A stretch of DNA of 64,000 bases from Amycolatopsis japonica. GTDB taxonomy: Bacteria; Actinomycetota; Actinomycetes; Mycobacteriales; Pseudonocardiaceae. Positions 55,118-63,413 of the stretch are shown piece after piece; within the stretch, counting starts at the first letter, position 1; the number at the start of each line of letters is the position of its first letter. The notes beneath the pieces are model-generated. The model was not told the DNA's origin, made no database searches, and was given only the letters and a program-made list of their open reading frames with translations. Location: contig NZ_CP008953.1 in assembly GCF_000732925.1 (NCBI RefSeq), forward strand, positions 2,170,001-2,234,000, given 5' to 3'. Both the position numbers and the translations under genes were made by a program.

Positions 55118-56287
55118 ATGGTGGGCTTTGCCGGTAAAAGTGCCGTCGCGGGATGCGTCGGTTTCATGGCACTGCTCGGCACCCCCGTCCCGTCGACGGC
55201 GGTCGCTGAGCAGTGCGCCAACCCGACGGGCACCTACACCGCGGCAGTTCCGTGGGGCCAGCGGCTGATCGATCCGGTGCGGCTCTGGCCGCTGTCCCGC
55301 GGCGCCGGCCAGCTGGTCGCGGTGATCGGCACCGGCGTCGACGGCGGAAACGGCCAGTTCGCGCCGGGGCAGCTGCTCGGCGGGCCGGGCACCGAGGCCG
55401 AAGACTGCGACGGCCGGGGCACGATCGCCGCCGGGATCGTCGGCGCGCAACCGGATCCGTCCACGACGTTCACCGGGATCGCGCCCGGCGCCAAGATCCT
55501 GCCGATCCGCTACACCCAGGTGAACGGCGGCGGCGATCCCGGGCAGCTCGCGGGCGCCATCGAAACCGCGCTGAACCGCGGCGCCGGGATCATCCTGATC
55601 GCCGTCCCGGCCGCCTCCGACAGCCCCGCGCTGACCGGCGCCGTCTCGCGCGCCAAGGAGAAGGGCGCGCTGATCGTCTCGCCCGCCGCGGGGACCCAAC
55701 AGGGCCAGACGTCGTACCCGACGGCCACGCCGGGCGTGCTCGCCGTGGGTTCGACGAACCAGGCAGGCGAGGCCGTACAGACGGAATCCGGTTCGTACGT
55801 GGGGATTTCCGCGCCCGGCGCCGAGCTGGTCAGCACGTCCGCCGGCGCGGGCGGGACGGTGGCGCACCGGTGGCCGGTGAGCGACCCGAGCCTGGCCGCC
55901 GCGCACGTCGCCGGGGTCGCCGCGCTCGTGCGCGCGTATCACCCCGAGCTGTCGCCGGAGCAGGTCGTCGCGCGGCTGACGCTGACCGCGCACCGGGGCC
56001 CGAGCGGTGGGCACGATCCCCGCCGGGGCTGGGGTGCGATCGACGCCTACGCCGCCGTTTCCGCCTCGATCCCCGCAGGTACACCCGGCCCGGGAGGACC
56101 GCCGAGCGTCGGTCCGGACACCTTCGTGGTCCCCGCGGCGGCTCCGGCACCGACCAGGGCGGACAAGGTCTCCGGTGTGCTCGCCATCTCCGGGGTGGCC
56201 CTCGCCATCGCGGCGGGCGTCGTGGTGGCGGCGGTCCGGCGGGGCAAGCGCCGGGGCTGGAAACCTTCGCGATTCCGCGCCTCGTGA
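55118..56287 (+). CDS. Mycosin-like S8 family protein with degenerate catalytic triad
   Basis: The 389-aa protein has a signal-like N-terminus, a subtilisin-type domain (about 45-320) and a C-terminal membrane helix with a basic tail, the MycP layout of type VII secretion. The Asp is present (VAVIGTGVD75), but the catalytic His is Arg100 (DCDGRGTIAAG), the oxyanion Asn is Thr193 (PAAGTQQG), and the Ser motif is DPS258LAAAHVAG instead of GTSxAAP. It should therefore be proteolytically dead and may keep only a structural role. The ATG lies very close to GGAGGA; GTG 55121 is also possible. Confidence 0.85.
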   Translation: MVGFAGKSAVAGCVGFMALLGTPVPSTAVAEQCANPTGTYTAAVPWGQRLIDPVRLWPLSRGAGQLVAVIGTGVDGGNGQFAPGQLLGGPGTEAEDCDGRGTIAAGIVGAQPDPSTTFTGIAPGAKILPIRYTQVNGGGDPGQLAGAIETALNRGAGIILIAVPAASDSPALTGAVSRAKEKGALIVSPAAGTQQGQTSYPTATPGVLAVGSTNQAGEAVQTESGSYVGISAPGAELVSTSAGAGGTVAHRWPVSDPSLAAAHVAGVAALVRAYHPELSPEQVVARLTLTAHRGPSGGHDPRRGWGAIDAYAAVSASIPAGTPGPGGPPSVGPDTFVVPAAAPAPTRADKVSGVLAISGVALAIAAGVVVAAVRRGKRRGWKPSRFRAS

Positions 56288-56352
56288 GCGGCAGCGGTGT
56301 ACTGGGGGACACCGCCACCGCCCACGAGGTCTTTCGCGACCCCCTGGGGGTA

Positions 56353-56516
56353 AGTGTCCTGCGTCGGAAATCCGGCGCGTATCTCGGCGGCCCAGGTTAC
56401 TGACGGCTGCGTTGCCGGTTCGCCCGAGTACAACCCGGTACGAGGACGAACCGGCGCCTTGCCGTCAGCAACCTGGATCCACCGATATACGCACCACATT
56501 TCCGACGCAGGACACT
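56353..56516. mobile_element. MITE-like element with long imperfect inverted repeats
   Basis: The element is 164 bp and begins AGTGTCCTGCGTCGGAAAT, whose exact 19-bp complement ends it. Pairing continues inward for about 75 bp per arm with scattered mismatches (GCGTAT, CCAGGTT, CTGACGGC and CCGGTTCG blocks). No transposase is encoded. It lies between two convergent genes and its right edge supplies the TAG stop of the minus-strand gene at 56515-56892. Confidence 0.75.
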
Positions 56517-56892
56517 AGGGGACGGATACGCAGGCGGTCGAGCCCACGATGGCCACGCCGTCGCCGACGCGGGAGACGTGCACGTTGAAGTCGGCGCCGT
56601 CGCGGCTGAACTGCGCGATCAGCTCACGCGGGTTGCTGCGGTCGCGCCACCGCCAGCCCTGGCCCTCCAGCATGGGCAGGACGTCGTCGACGAGTTTGCG
56701 GATCGCGTCGGTCGCGTCGTCCACGCGGAGGCCGTACTGCCAGCAGAGCGACCGGCCCGGCTGGGTGGGGTCGCAGTCCAGTTCGCCTTCCACGGTGCGC
56801 TCCGCGGTGGTGCCGAAGGTGCCCGCGACACCGTCGATGACCGCCGTGAGGTCCTCGGCCAGCGGATCGAGTTCGGTGTGCTTCGTGATCAT
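56515..56892 (-). CDS. Small protein of the WXG100 operon, 125 aa (possible partner or immunity protein)
   Basis: It begins MITKHTELDPLAEDLTAVID and has two Cys near the middle and one near the end (DCDPTQPGRSLCWQYGL, STACVSVP). There is no signal peptide or membrane segment and no family recognised. It is the last gene of the operon, 10 nt after the hydrolase, the usual place for an immunity or chaperone protein. Its stop codon is formed by the inserted MITE-like element, so its original C-terminus may have been longer. Confidence 0.65.
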   Translation of the reverse strand: MITKHTELDPLAEDLTAVIDGVAGTFGTTAERTVEGELDCDPTQPGRSLCWQYGLRVDDATDAIRKLVDDVLPMLEGQGWRWRDRSNPRELIAQFSRDGADFNVHVSRVGDGVAIVGSTACVSVP

Positions 56893-56902
56893 GAACAGTC
56901 CC

Positions 56903-58252
56903 TCACAAGCCTCGTCCGACGCCTTCGATGACCATCTCGCGCAGCGAGCCGCCGGTGAAGCCTTCGTGCGTGACCGCGCCGCCCGTGATCACACCGTAGA
57001 TGTTGTTCCACGAATCGGAACCCGGTTTGAGCACTCCGCTATGGGAATCGAAACCCCACTGCAGATCGCCGTTCGCGTCGCGGCCGGTTTCCAGTTCGAC
57101 GACGCCGGGGAAGCGGTCGGGGTCCGCTCCGTGCCCGGCGCCGAGCCATTCGATGAGGCCGGCGTTGCCCTGCGCGACCACGATCGGGTCGAAGGGGGCC
57201 GTCATGGAGTACCGCTGCACACCGGCCTGGCTGGCCGGGAGGTCGCTCGGGCTCCAGATCCCGTGTCCCATGCCCGCGGACTCGACGTGCAGCACCTGAT
57301 CGGCCCTGAGCCCCAGCTGCTCGGCGAGGCCCACGGTCGCGCCGCCATAGCTGTGCCCGACGGCGGTGACCACCACACCCGGTCCGGCGTGGCTGTCGAT
57401 CTGGCCGCGCAGTTCGTCGCCGAACGCCTTGAGATCGGGCGCCATCGTCTGCGCGTAGTGCGCGGCCGGGCCTTCGGTGACGACGTTCTGGGGGAAGACC
57501 CCGTCGGCCCAGACCACCATCGCGGTCCGGCCGGTGGCGTCCGCGGCGACCAGGCTCTTGCCGAGGTCGGCGTAGCTCTGGAAGTTGTCGAACGACGTGT
57601 TGACGCCGGGGACGAACAACCCGACGTTGCGGGTGCCCGGCTCGATGCGGCCGACCAGTTCGACGATGCGCCCGTTCCCGGACGGGTCGAACCGCAGGAT
57701 CTGCCGGTCGTTGGCGAGGATGTCCTCGTAGAGCGCGATCCGCGTACGTGCGCTCGCGATGTCGTCGGCTTTCCCGCCCTGTGCCAGGAGGTTCGCGAGC
57801 CGCTCGCGTTCGGCGGTCAGCGCGTCGGTGACCTTCGTGCGGTTCTCGGCGATCGCGGTGGCCCACGATCCGGTGTCGGCCGCGCCGCCGACGCCTGCCG
57901 GATTCCCGGCCTTGGGCAACGGGTTCTCCGGCATCAGCGACCGGTACGAGGCGGCGACCTGGACGTCGGCGCGCCGGTATCCGCCACCCGCGGCCGTCAG
58001 TCCCTGATGGATCACCGTCGCCTTGGTGATCTGCCCGTCGAGTTTGCCCGAGACGTCTTTGATCGTCTTGGTGTACGTGGCCGAAGCCGCGCTGGAGGCC
58101 GAAACCTGGCCGAACGCGGTCGCGGGGACGTTCTCACCCGCCAGCGCGGTCTGCGCGGTCTTGAGCACGCCGGCGCGCTGTTCGAGTTCGGCCGCCGCCG
58201 CTTCGAGCCTGGCGGGGGCGACTCGGTAACCGCCCGCACTGGATGCCATCAC
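56903..58252 (-). CDS. Type VII secretion target domain fused to DUF1023 alpha/beta hydrolase
   Basis: The 449-aa protein has a helical ESX/EspC-like N-terminus (about 1-105, MASSAGGYRVAPARLEAAAA) and a C-terminal alpha/beta hydrolase of the DUF1023 family, with nucleophile elbow VVVTAVGHSYGGATVGLAEQ. It is probably exported by a type VII system and acts as a lipase, esterase or toxin-like enzyme; the substrate is unknown. GTG 58252 has GAGAGG at 7 nt, and the next codon is ATG 58249. Confidence 0.82.
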   Translation of the reverse strand: MMASSAGGYRVAPARLEAAAAELEQRAGVLKTAQTALAGENVPATAFGQVSASSAASATYTKTIKDVSGKLDGQITKATVIHQGLTAAGGGYRRADVQVAASYRSLMPENPLPKAGNPAGVGGAADTGSWATAIAENRTKVTDALTAERERLANLLAQGGKADDIASARTRIALYEDILANDRQILRFDPSGNGRIVELVGRIEPGTRNVGLFVPGVNTSFDNFQSYADLGKSLVAADATGRTAMVVWADGVFPQNVVTEGPAAHYAQTMAPDLKAFGDELRGQIDSHAGPGVVVTAVGHSYGGATVGLAEQLGLRADQVLHVESAGMGHGIWSPSDLPASQAGVQRYSMTAPFDPIVVAQGNAGLIEWLGAGHGADPDRFPGVVELETGRDANGDLQWGFDSHSGVLKPGSDSWNNIYGVITGGAVTHEGFTGGSLREMVIEGVGRGL

Positions 58253-58278
58253 CGAGCCGCCTCTCCTGGTCGGGAAAA

Positions 58279-59583
58279 TCAGTACTGTTCGGGTTCTTCG
58301 CCGAGCACGGCGGGAGCGACCGGGGACGACTGGCCCCAGACGTTCTCGGTCTCCACGAGCCACGGCGGGATCCGCCGTCCGGAACCCATGTCGCCGCCCG
58401 CGCCCATGCCCATCGGCATCATGGGCATCATCGGCATCGCGCCCTTGGCCGCCGCCGCGCCCGCGGCACCGGCGGCTCCGCCGGCGAGCCCGCTCATCGC
58501 GCTGCCCGAGCCGCCGTCGCCAGCCAGACCGGAGAACGCGGCCGGGGCCTCGCCGGGGCCGGAGAACCCGCCACCGCCACCGGCGCCGATCGCGCCACCG
58601 TCCAGCGACGGCGCGCCGCCACCACCGACCGGGATACCGCCACCGGCGCCACCCGCGGTCGCGCCCGCCGCACCGGCACCGCCGCCCGCGGGCTCGCCGT
58701 TCTTGTCCTTGTCGTTCTTGCCGTTCGCCCACGCGGGCACCCGCGGCATGATCGAGCCGAACCGGCCGAACGCGGCGGCCGAGGCCGCGGCGAGACCGGC
58801 GGTGAACATGTCGCCGAACAACGGGTTCGACTTGGGCGGCTGGCCGGGCTGCCCGGCGGTGGGCGGCGTGGAGCCGTCCGAGGGCAGCGGATGCGTGTTG
58901 TCGCCCGGAACGACGCCGACGTTCGGCGTCCCGCCGATGTTGTTGCCGATCGAACCGCCAGGGGCCGTGCCGCCACCGGTGACCGGAGGCGGGGCGACGG
59001 CGTTCGGCGAGGCCGGAATCGACTCCTCGGCCGTGGAGTACTCGCCCGCGAGCTGCGTCATCACCACGATCGCCTTGCTGTGCGCCGCGCTGGCCGCGCC
59101 CGCCGCCTGCTGCTGCGCTTCGACGTTCGCGATGGCCTGCTGACGCTGCTGGGCGGCGTTGATGATCGTCGCCTGCGACGAATCCGGCGGCAGGAGCGGC
59201 GGATTGACGGCCAGCGCGAGATCGGCGGGGGAGACGTCCGGCACCGCGACCGGCGGCGGCATCTCCTTCTTGGCCTTCACCAGCGCGTCCGCCGCGTCCT
59301 CGAGGAGGTGGTTCATCGCGTTCGCGGTCTGGGCGACCTTGCGGATTCCGCCGACGAGGTCGGTGATCATCGTGTGGTACTTGTCGGCCGCTCCGCCGGT
59401 CCAGCTGGTGGAGAAGTCCTTCAGCTCGCCGGTCAGGTTTTCGGCCTGTTCGAACAGCCCGGAGCCGGTGGACTGCCATTTGTGGGCCGCGTGGCGGGCC
59501 GTGTTGGGGTCGCCCGCCTGAAGCATCGCGTAGAGCTGCTGGTGCGAATACGCGGCGAAGTTCGTGTGAGCGGTGTCGGTCAT
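58279..59583 (-). CDS. PPE-like / WXG100-superfamily secreted protein, 434 aa
   Basis: The N-terminal half (about 1-180) is helical with AGDPNTARHAAHKWQSTGSG and FSTSWTGGAADKYHTMITDL (a W-x-G turn). The C-terminal half is Gly/Ala/Pro-rich low-complexity sequence ending in IPPWLVETENVWGQ, a tail seen in actinobacterial ESX-linked proteins. It probably pairs with another operon product and is exported. Its start overlaps the preceding gene's stop by ATGA. Confidence 0.8.
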   Translation of the reverse strand: MTDTAHTNFAAYSHQQLYAMLQAGDPNTARHAAHKWQSTGSGLFEQAENLTGELKDFSTSWTGGAADKYHTMITDLVGGIRKVAQTANAMNHLLEDAADALVKAKKEMPPPVAVPDVSPADLALAVNPPLLPPDSSQATIINAAQQRQQAIANVEAQQQAAGAASAAHSKAIVVMTQLAGEYSTAEESIPASPNAVAPPPVTGGGTAPGGSIGNNIGGTPNVGVVPGDNTHPLPSDGSTPPTAGQPGQPPKSNPLFGDMFTAGLAAASAAAFGRFGSIMPRVPAWANGKNDKDKNGEPAGGGAGAAGATAGGAGGGIPVGGGGAPSLDGGAIGAGGGGGFSGPGEAPAAFSGLAGDGGSGSAMSGLAGGAAGAAGAAAAKGAMPMMPMMPMGMGAGGDMGSGRRIPPWLVETENVWGQSSPVAPAVLGEEPEQY

Positions 59584-59984
59584 CCCTTGTTCCCCCCGCC
59601 GTTCGAGCCGCTGTTACCGCCCAGCACGCCCCCGAGGACGTTGAGCAGCGGATCGAGCAGCCCGGTCTGCTGGCTCGAGTGGTTCATGTCGCCCGCCACC
59701 GAATCGTCGGCCGCCGCGTAACCGTCGGCGACGGTCGTCGTGACGTCCTGCGCGAACGTGATCGCGCCCTTGACCTGATCCAGCAGGCCCTGCATCTCGG
59801 CGACGGCCGCCTGGTGCGCCTTGTTGAGTGAACCCGCCTCCCCGAACTCGCCGAACAGCAACGGCTGTTCGCTCAGGGTCAGCAGGAAGTCGTTCGGCTT
59901 GGACATCGCGTGGATCTGGGTCTCCAGTTCCCGCACGAAGTCCTTCAGTGATTCCAGATGGACGTAGTACGACTGGTCTTGCAT
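59580..59984 (-). CDS. ESX-linked helical protein, 134 aa
   Basis: MQDQSYYVHLESLKDFVREL begins a helical protein with FLLTLSEQPLLFGEFGEAGS in the middle and a Gly/Ser/Asn-rich C-terminus. It looks like an EspC-type secretion partner of the PPE-like protein encoded next. ATG 59984 has a GGGAT ribosome-like site. The frame is open further upstream but not in a coding way. Confidence 0.75.
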   Translation of the reverse strand: MQDQSYYVHLESLKDFVRELETQIHAMSKPNDFLLTLSEQPLLFGEFGEAGSLNKAHQAAVAEMQGLLDQVKGAITFAQDVTTTVADGYAAADDSVAGDMNHSSQQTGLLDPLLNVLGGVLGGNSGSNGGGNKG

Positions 59985-60093
59985 TGATCCCGGCTCTCTC
60001 GAAATCGGCCATGCCAACAAGGGACGACTACGCGCAAAGCCGGCCGGCCGGTGCCGAGGGGGGTGAAAGCACCGGCCGGCCGACGGTTGGGGA

Positions 60094-60396
60094 TCAGCCG
60101 GCGAACAGGCCCTGGTTGCGGTTCTCCAGGCTGTGCTGGAGATCGTGGGCGTCGCCGACCTTGCCACCGAACTGCGCGATGATCGCCACGATGTCCGCGG
60201 TGGCCTGGCGCAGGCGGGTTTCAGACGCACGGGCGGCCTCACCGGCGGAGCTGCCGGAGGCGTACCAGGTCTGGGTGATCGGCTGCAGGTTGGTGTGCAG
60301 CTGTTCGAGCTGTGAGGTGAGCGCCTTGGCCTTGGCGGCCAGCGAGGCCGAGCTGTGCTGCAGCGCGGCGAAGTTGATTTCGACGACGTCAGCCAT
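60094..60396 (-). CDS. WXG100-family protein, 100 aa (EsxA-like)
   Basis: The helix-turn-helix hairpin has its turn at QTWYASGSSAGEA, a variant of the WxG motif, and the length is exactly 100. Such proteins are exported as heterodimers by type VII secretion. The partner is likely the 113-aa protein encoded 21 nt upstream. Confidence 0.88.
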   Translation of the reverse strand: MADVVEINFAALQHSSASLAAKAKALTSQLEQLHTNLQPITQTWYASGSSAGEAARASETRLRQATADIVAIIAQFGGKVGDAHDLQHSLENRNQGLFAG

Positions 60397-60417
60397 GATT
60401 GGTGGTCCTCTCGCGGA

Positions 60418-60759
60418 TCAGGGGTTCAGCCGGTGGATCACGGTCTGGTCGACGGTTCCGCTGACCCCGGTGAGGCTTTCCCGGACCTGCTCGTCACCCG
60501 AGTTGTAGTTCCGGTTGCTCTCGTGAACGAGGCGCGACATCGTGTTGAGCTCGTTCACGGCGATGGTCATCTTCTCCTGCAGGCGGCGCTGCAGGTCCCA
60601 GAACGCGACCGCCTGGTCACCCTTGTAGTTGTGCAGGGTCTGGGTCAGCTCGCTCTCCAGGCTGGCCATCGTGGTCTTGGCGTTCGACGCGGTTTCCTCG
60701 AACCCCTGGACGGCGCGCGCCATCGCAGCTGCGTCTGCCTGATATCCCGTACCGGTCAT
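60418..60759 (-). CDS. WXG100-family protein, 113 aa (EsxB-like)
   Basis: MTGTGYQADAAAMARAVQGF opens a two-helix protein with the turn at HNYKGDQAVAFWDL, a YKG variant of WxG. Its ATG follows GGAGGTGG, the strongest ribosome site of the operon, and it is the first gene. The usual C-terminal YxxxD/E signal is not obvious. Confidence 0.85.
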   Translation of the reverse strand: MTGTGYQADAAAMARAVQGFEETASNAKTTMASLESELTQTLHNYKGDQAVAFWDLQRRLQEKMTIAVNELNTMSRLVHESNRNYNSGDEQVRESLTGVSGTVDQTVIHRLNP

Positions 60760-60953
60760 TGATGGGCCACCTCCTCTCATCTCGCTGGAAATCCCGGTGA
60801 GCACCAGGGGACGCCCTGTCTGCTCTTGTGAAGGACACGCTAGAAAAGAGGGGAGTGCGGTCAAACGGCACAACTGCCGGTCGCGGTGACGGCACTATTA
60901 CCCACAGGTCGGCGGTAGGGCTTTCCCCACCCCCGATCAGGGGGAGTACTCCA

Positions 60954-61943
60954 GTGTCCGGATCGGAGCTTCCCGGCACGCTCGAATCCATGGTGGACAA
61001 GGGATCCAGGGCAGTACTGCATCGTCCGTTGATGATCTTGGCGGCGGCGATGGCAGTGCTCGGCGTCATCGCGCTCGGGGGCCTGGTCTTCGACGATCGC
61101 AGCCTCGTCAACGCGCCCATTTGGCTCAAACCGCTCAAGTTCACGATTTCCGTGGGGCTCTACGCGGTCACGCTGGCCTGGCTGATCGGACAGCTGACCC
61201 GTGGCAAACGGATCGGCTGGTGGCTCGGGACGGTGTTCGCGGTCGGCCTCGGCATGGACATGGCGCTGCTGTTCTGGCAGATCGCCGTCCGCGGGCGGAC
61301 GCTGCACTTCAACCGCGAGACCCCGGTCGACCAGTGGATCAACAACATGGTCGCGAACGGTGCCTTCACCGGCTGGGCTGCGACGGCGGCCATCGCGATT
61401 CTCCTGCTGTTCCAACGTCTTCCCGACCGGGCGATGAATTCCGCGTTGCGCGCGGGTGCCGCGTTGTCGGTCGCCGGGATCGGGATCGCGCTGCTGATGT
61501 TCGGGCCGAACGAACAGCAAATGGCTCAGTTCCGCGCCGGTGAACGGCCGTCGATCGTCGGCGCCCACGCGGTCGGCGTGCCCGACGGCGGACCGGGGCT
61601 GCCGGTGCTGGGGTGGAGCACGGTCGGCGGGGACATGCGGATCCCGCACTTCTTCGGCATCCACGCGATCCAGGTGCTGCCGCTGGTCGCTTTCGGGCTG
61701 CTCAAACTCGCCAGGCGGTATCCGGTGCTCGAATCGGAATTCGTCCGGCGGAACCTGGTGCGGACCGCTTCGGTGGGCTTCGCGGGATTGCTCGTGCTGC
61801 TCACTTGGCAGGCTCAGCGAGGACAGTCCATCGTGCACCCGGACTTCTGGACGCTGGTCGCCGGCACCGGGATCATCGCCGTCGTGGCGGCGGGTTCGGC
61901 GCTTTCGCTTCGGGCGAGGCGGCCGATGCACCAACTGGTCTGA
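60954..61943 (+). CDS. Polytopic membrane protein, 329 aa
   Basis: About eight hydrophobic segments, with conserved-looking PIWLKPLKFTISVGLYAVTL near residue 60 and MRIPHFFGIHAIQVLPLVAF near 235. His residues in the latter and in RTLHFNRETPVDQW could bind haem or metal. Family not recognised. GTG 60954 has GGGGGAG 7 nt upstream; ATG 60990 is an alternative. Confidence 0.75.
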   Translation: MSGSELPGTLESMVDKGSRAVLHRPLMILAAAMAVLGVIALGGLVFDDRSLVNAPIWLKPLKFTISVGLYAVTLAWLIGQLTRGKRIGWWLGTVFAVGLGMDMALLFWQIAVRGRTLHFNRETPVDQWINNMVANGAFTGWAATAAIAILLLFQRLPDRAMNSALRAGAALSVAGIGIALLMFGPNEQQMAQFRAGERPSIVGAHAVGVPDGGPGLPVLGWSTVGGDMRIPHFFGIHAIQVLPLVAFGLLKLARRYPVLESEFVRRNLVRTASVGFAGLLVLLTWQAQRGQSIVHPDFWTLVAGTGIIAVVAAGSALSLRARRPMHQLV

Positions 61944-61965
61944 CGCTCAGTATGTCCACATTGGA

Positions 61966-61995
61966 CTGGGGCCGTTCGCCAGCGAACGGCCCCAG
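61966..61995. terminator. Bidirectional hairpin terminator
   Basis: CTGGGGCCGTTCGC pairs exactly with GCGAACGGCCCCAG around CA, between the convergent membrane-protein and protease genes. Confidence 0.8.
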
Positions 61996-62004
61996 CCGGT
62001 CGTC

Positions 62005-62709
62005 TCAGACTCCCGCGGTGGTGCGGATCCAGCTGCGGCTCGCCGCGACACTGGCGTAGTTCTGGGTGCCCTGCGGGTTCGTGCCGGAGTTGCTGCCGGT
62101 CGAGCAGACGCCGACCTGGACGCCGTTCGCGAGCTGCGGTCCGCCCGAGTCGCCGTGCCAGGCGGAACCGTTGATGCCGACGCTGGCGATGGCCTGGCCG
62201 CCGTACGCGTCGCTGCTGGTGCCGGTGATGCGGACGTTGGCCGTCTTCAGGACGCTCGAAGGCGGGTTGTTGCCCTGGGTGCGGCCCCAGCCGTAGATCT
62301 GGTTCGTGGTGCCGTTGGCCGGGTTCGCGGAGCCGAGCTTCATGTACGTCGTGCTGACCGCGGTCGTGAGGTGCAGCAGGGCGATGTCGCCGCTCGGGGC
62401 GGCCTTCTGCTGGTCGACGTCGGCCTCGGTGCCCTGGTTCAGGTTGACGTTGCCGACCTTGACGTGCATTCCGGGCTTGTTGAGGCAGTGCTTCGCGGTG
62501 AGGACCCACTGCGGCGCGATGATCGTGCCGGAGCAGTTGAAGCCGCCGAACGCGGTGGCGTCGTCCCAGTAGATCTGGGCGCCCCACGGAGCGGAGCTCA
62601 CGGTGCCGCCGCCGATGATGTCCTGGCCCGCGTTCGCGGCGGGGGTGGCGGCAAGGGTCAGCGCCGCGGCGGCGCCCGCCACCGTTGCGACGATCTTGGA
62701 CATACGCAT
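62005..62709 (-). CDS. Secreted trypsin-like (S1) serine protease
   Basis: The 234-aa protein has a signal peptide (about 1-27, ending ANAG), the mature-start-like DIIGGG, and the triad His74 (LTAKHC), Asp108 (GDIALLHL) and Ser188 (GDSGGPQ). Cys pairs suit extracellular folding. The segment before IIGGG is too short for a separate propeptide, so it may be active once the signal is removed. A 27-bp palindrome lies 27 nt before the ATG. Confidence 0.92.
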   Translation of the reverse strand: MRMSKIVATVAGAAAALTLAATPAANAGQDIIGGGTVSSAPWGAQIYWDDATAFGGFNCSGTIIAPQWVLTAKHCLNKPGMHVKVGNVNLNQGTEADVDQQKAAPSGDIALLHLTTAVSTTYMKLGSANPANGTTNQIYGWGRTQGNNPPSSVLKTANVRITGTSSDAYGGQAIASVGINGSAWHGDSGGPQLANGVQVGVCSTGSNSGTNPQGTQNYASVAASRSWIRTTAGV

Positions 62710-62735
62710 GAATACGCCCTTCGGCCTGCGTCGGG

Positions 62736-62762
62736 GAAACCGTTTCGAGTCGAAACGGTTTC
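62736..62762. promoter_or_regulatory. Perfect 27-bp palindrome upstream of the S1 protease
   Basis: GAAACCGTTTCGA pairs exactly with TCGAAACGGTTTC around a G. It resembles operators of LacI-family repressors (CGAAACG...). No repressor gene is adjacent. Confidence 0.5.
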
Positions 62763-62873
62763 ACCAAGTTAGGTCGCGGTAAGGGTTTTAGTAACCTACC
62801 GAAGTCGGTAACCGCCGTGAGGAATGTATTGGCGCGTCCGTTGTATCCGTTTTGCTGGAAAAGTGTTCGTCTT

Positions 62874-62879
62874 TAGGCT
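62874..62879 (+). promoter_or_regulatory. -10 box for the leaderless phosphotransferase gene
   Basis: TAGGCT fits TAnnnT and ends 6 nt before the GTG start at 62886, which has no ribosome site. Confidence 0.4.
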
Positions 62880-62885
62880 GTCGGA

Positions 62886-63413
62886 GTGACGACCAGGGTG
62901 ATCGTGTTGAACGGCGGCTCCAGTTCCGGCAAATCGGGGATCGCCCGGTGCCTGCAAGCGGTGCTGCCGGATCCCTGGCTCACCCTCGGCGTGGACACCT
63001 TGATCGGCGCCATGCCCGCCGCGGTCGACGAGGGGATCGACTTCGCCGGTGACGGCGGGGTGAGCGTCGGATCCGGTTTCCGGCGGCTCGAGGACGCGTG
63101 GATGGCCGGTGTCGCGGCGATGGTGCGGGCGGGGGCCAGGGTCGTCATCGACGACGTTTTCCTGGGTGGCGCCGCGTCGCAGCAGCGGTGGCGCGACGCG
63201 TTGGACGGGCTCGAAGTGCTCTGGGTCGGCGTCCGGTGTGACGGTGCCGTGGCCGCCGGGCGGGAGACGGCGCGCGGGGACCGGGTCGCGGGAATGGCGG
63301 AGGCACAGGCCGAGATCGTGCACCGGGGCGTGGTCTACGACGTCGAGGTGGACACCGGAGTGAACGAGGCTCTGGCCTGTGCCAGGGTGATCGCCTCCGC
63401 TATTGGAAGGTGA
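62886..63413 (+). CDS. Chloramphenicol 3-O-phosphotransferase-like kinase
   Basis: The 175-aa protein has a Walker A GGSSSGKS (10-17) and the Asp37 of [10 protein letters not shown] that acts as base in the chloramphenicol phosphotransferase family. [11 protein letters not shown] and the lid stretch [19 protein letters not shown] with phosphate-binding Arg residues follow. Family members phosphorylate chloramphenicol or unknown small alcohols; resistance is not shown. It overlaps the convergent neocarzinostatin-like gene by 14 nt. Confidence 0.88.
   Translation: MTTRVIVLNGGSSSGKSGIARCLQAVLPDPWLTLGVDTLIGAMPAAVDEGIDFAGDGGVSVGSGFRRLEDAWMAGVAAMVRAGARVVIDDVFLGGAASQQRWRDALDGLEVLWVGVRCDGAVAAGRETARGDRVAGMAEAQAEIVHRGVVYDVEVDTGVNEALACARVIASAIGR

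Noticed and set aside
55118..60759. Complete ESX secretion system
   Set aside because: No EccB, EccC, EccD or EccE genes are in the window; only substrates and a mycosin-like protein are present.
62886..63413. Chloramphenicol resistance gene
   Set aside because: Fold and catalytic residues match the family, but most chromosomal members have unknown substrates, so only CPT-like is claimed.
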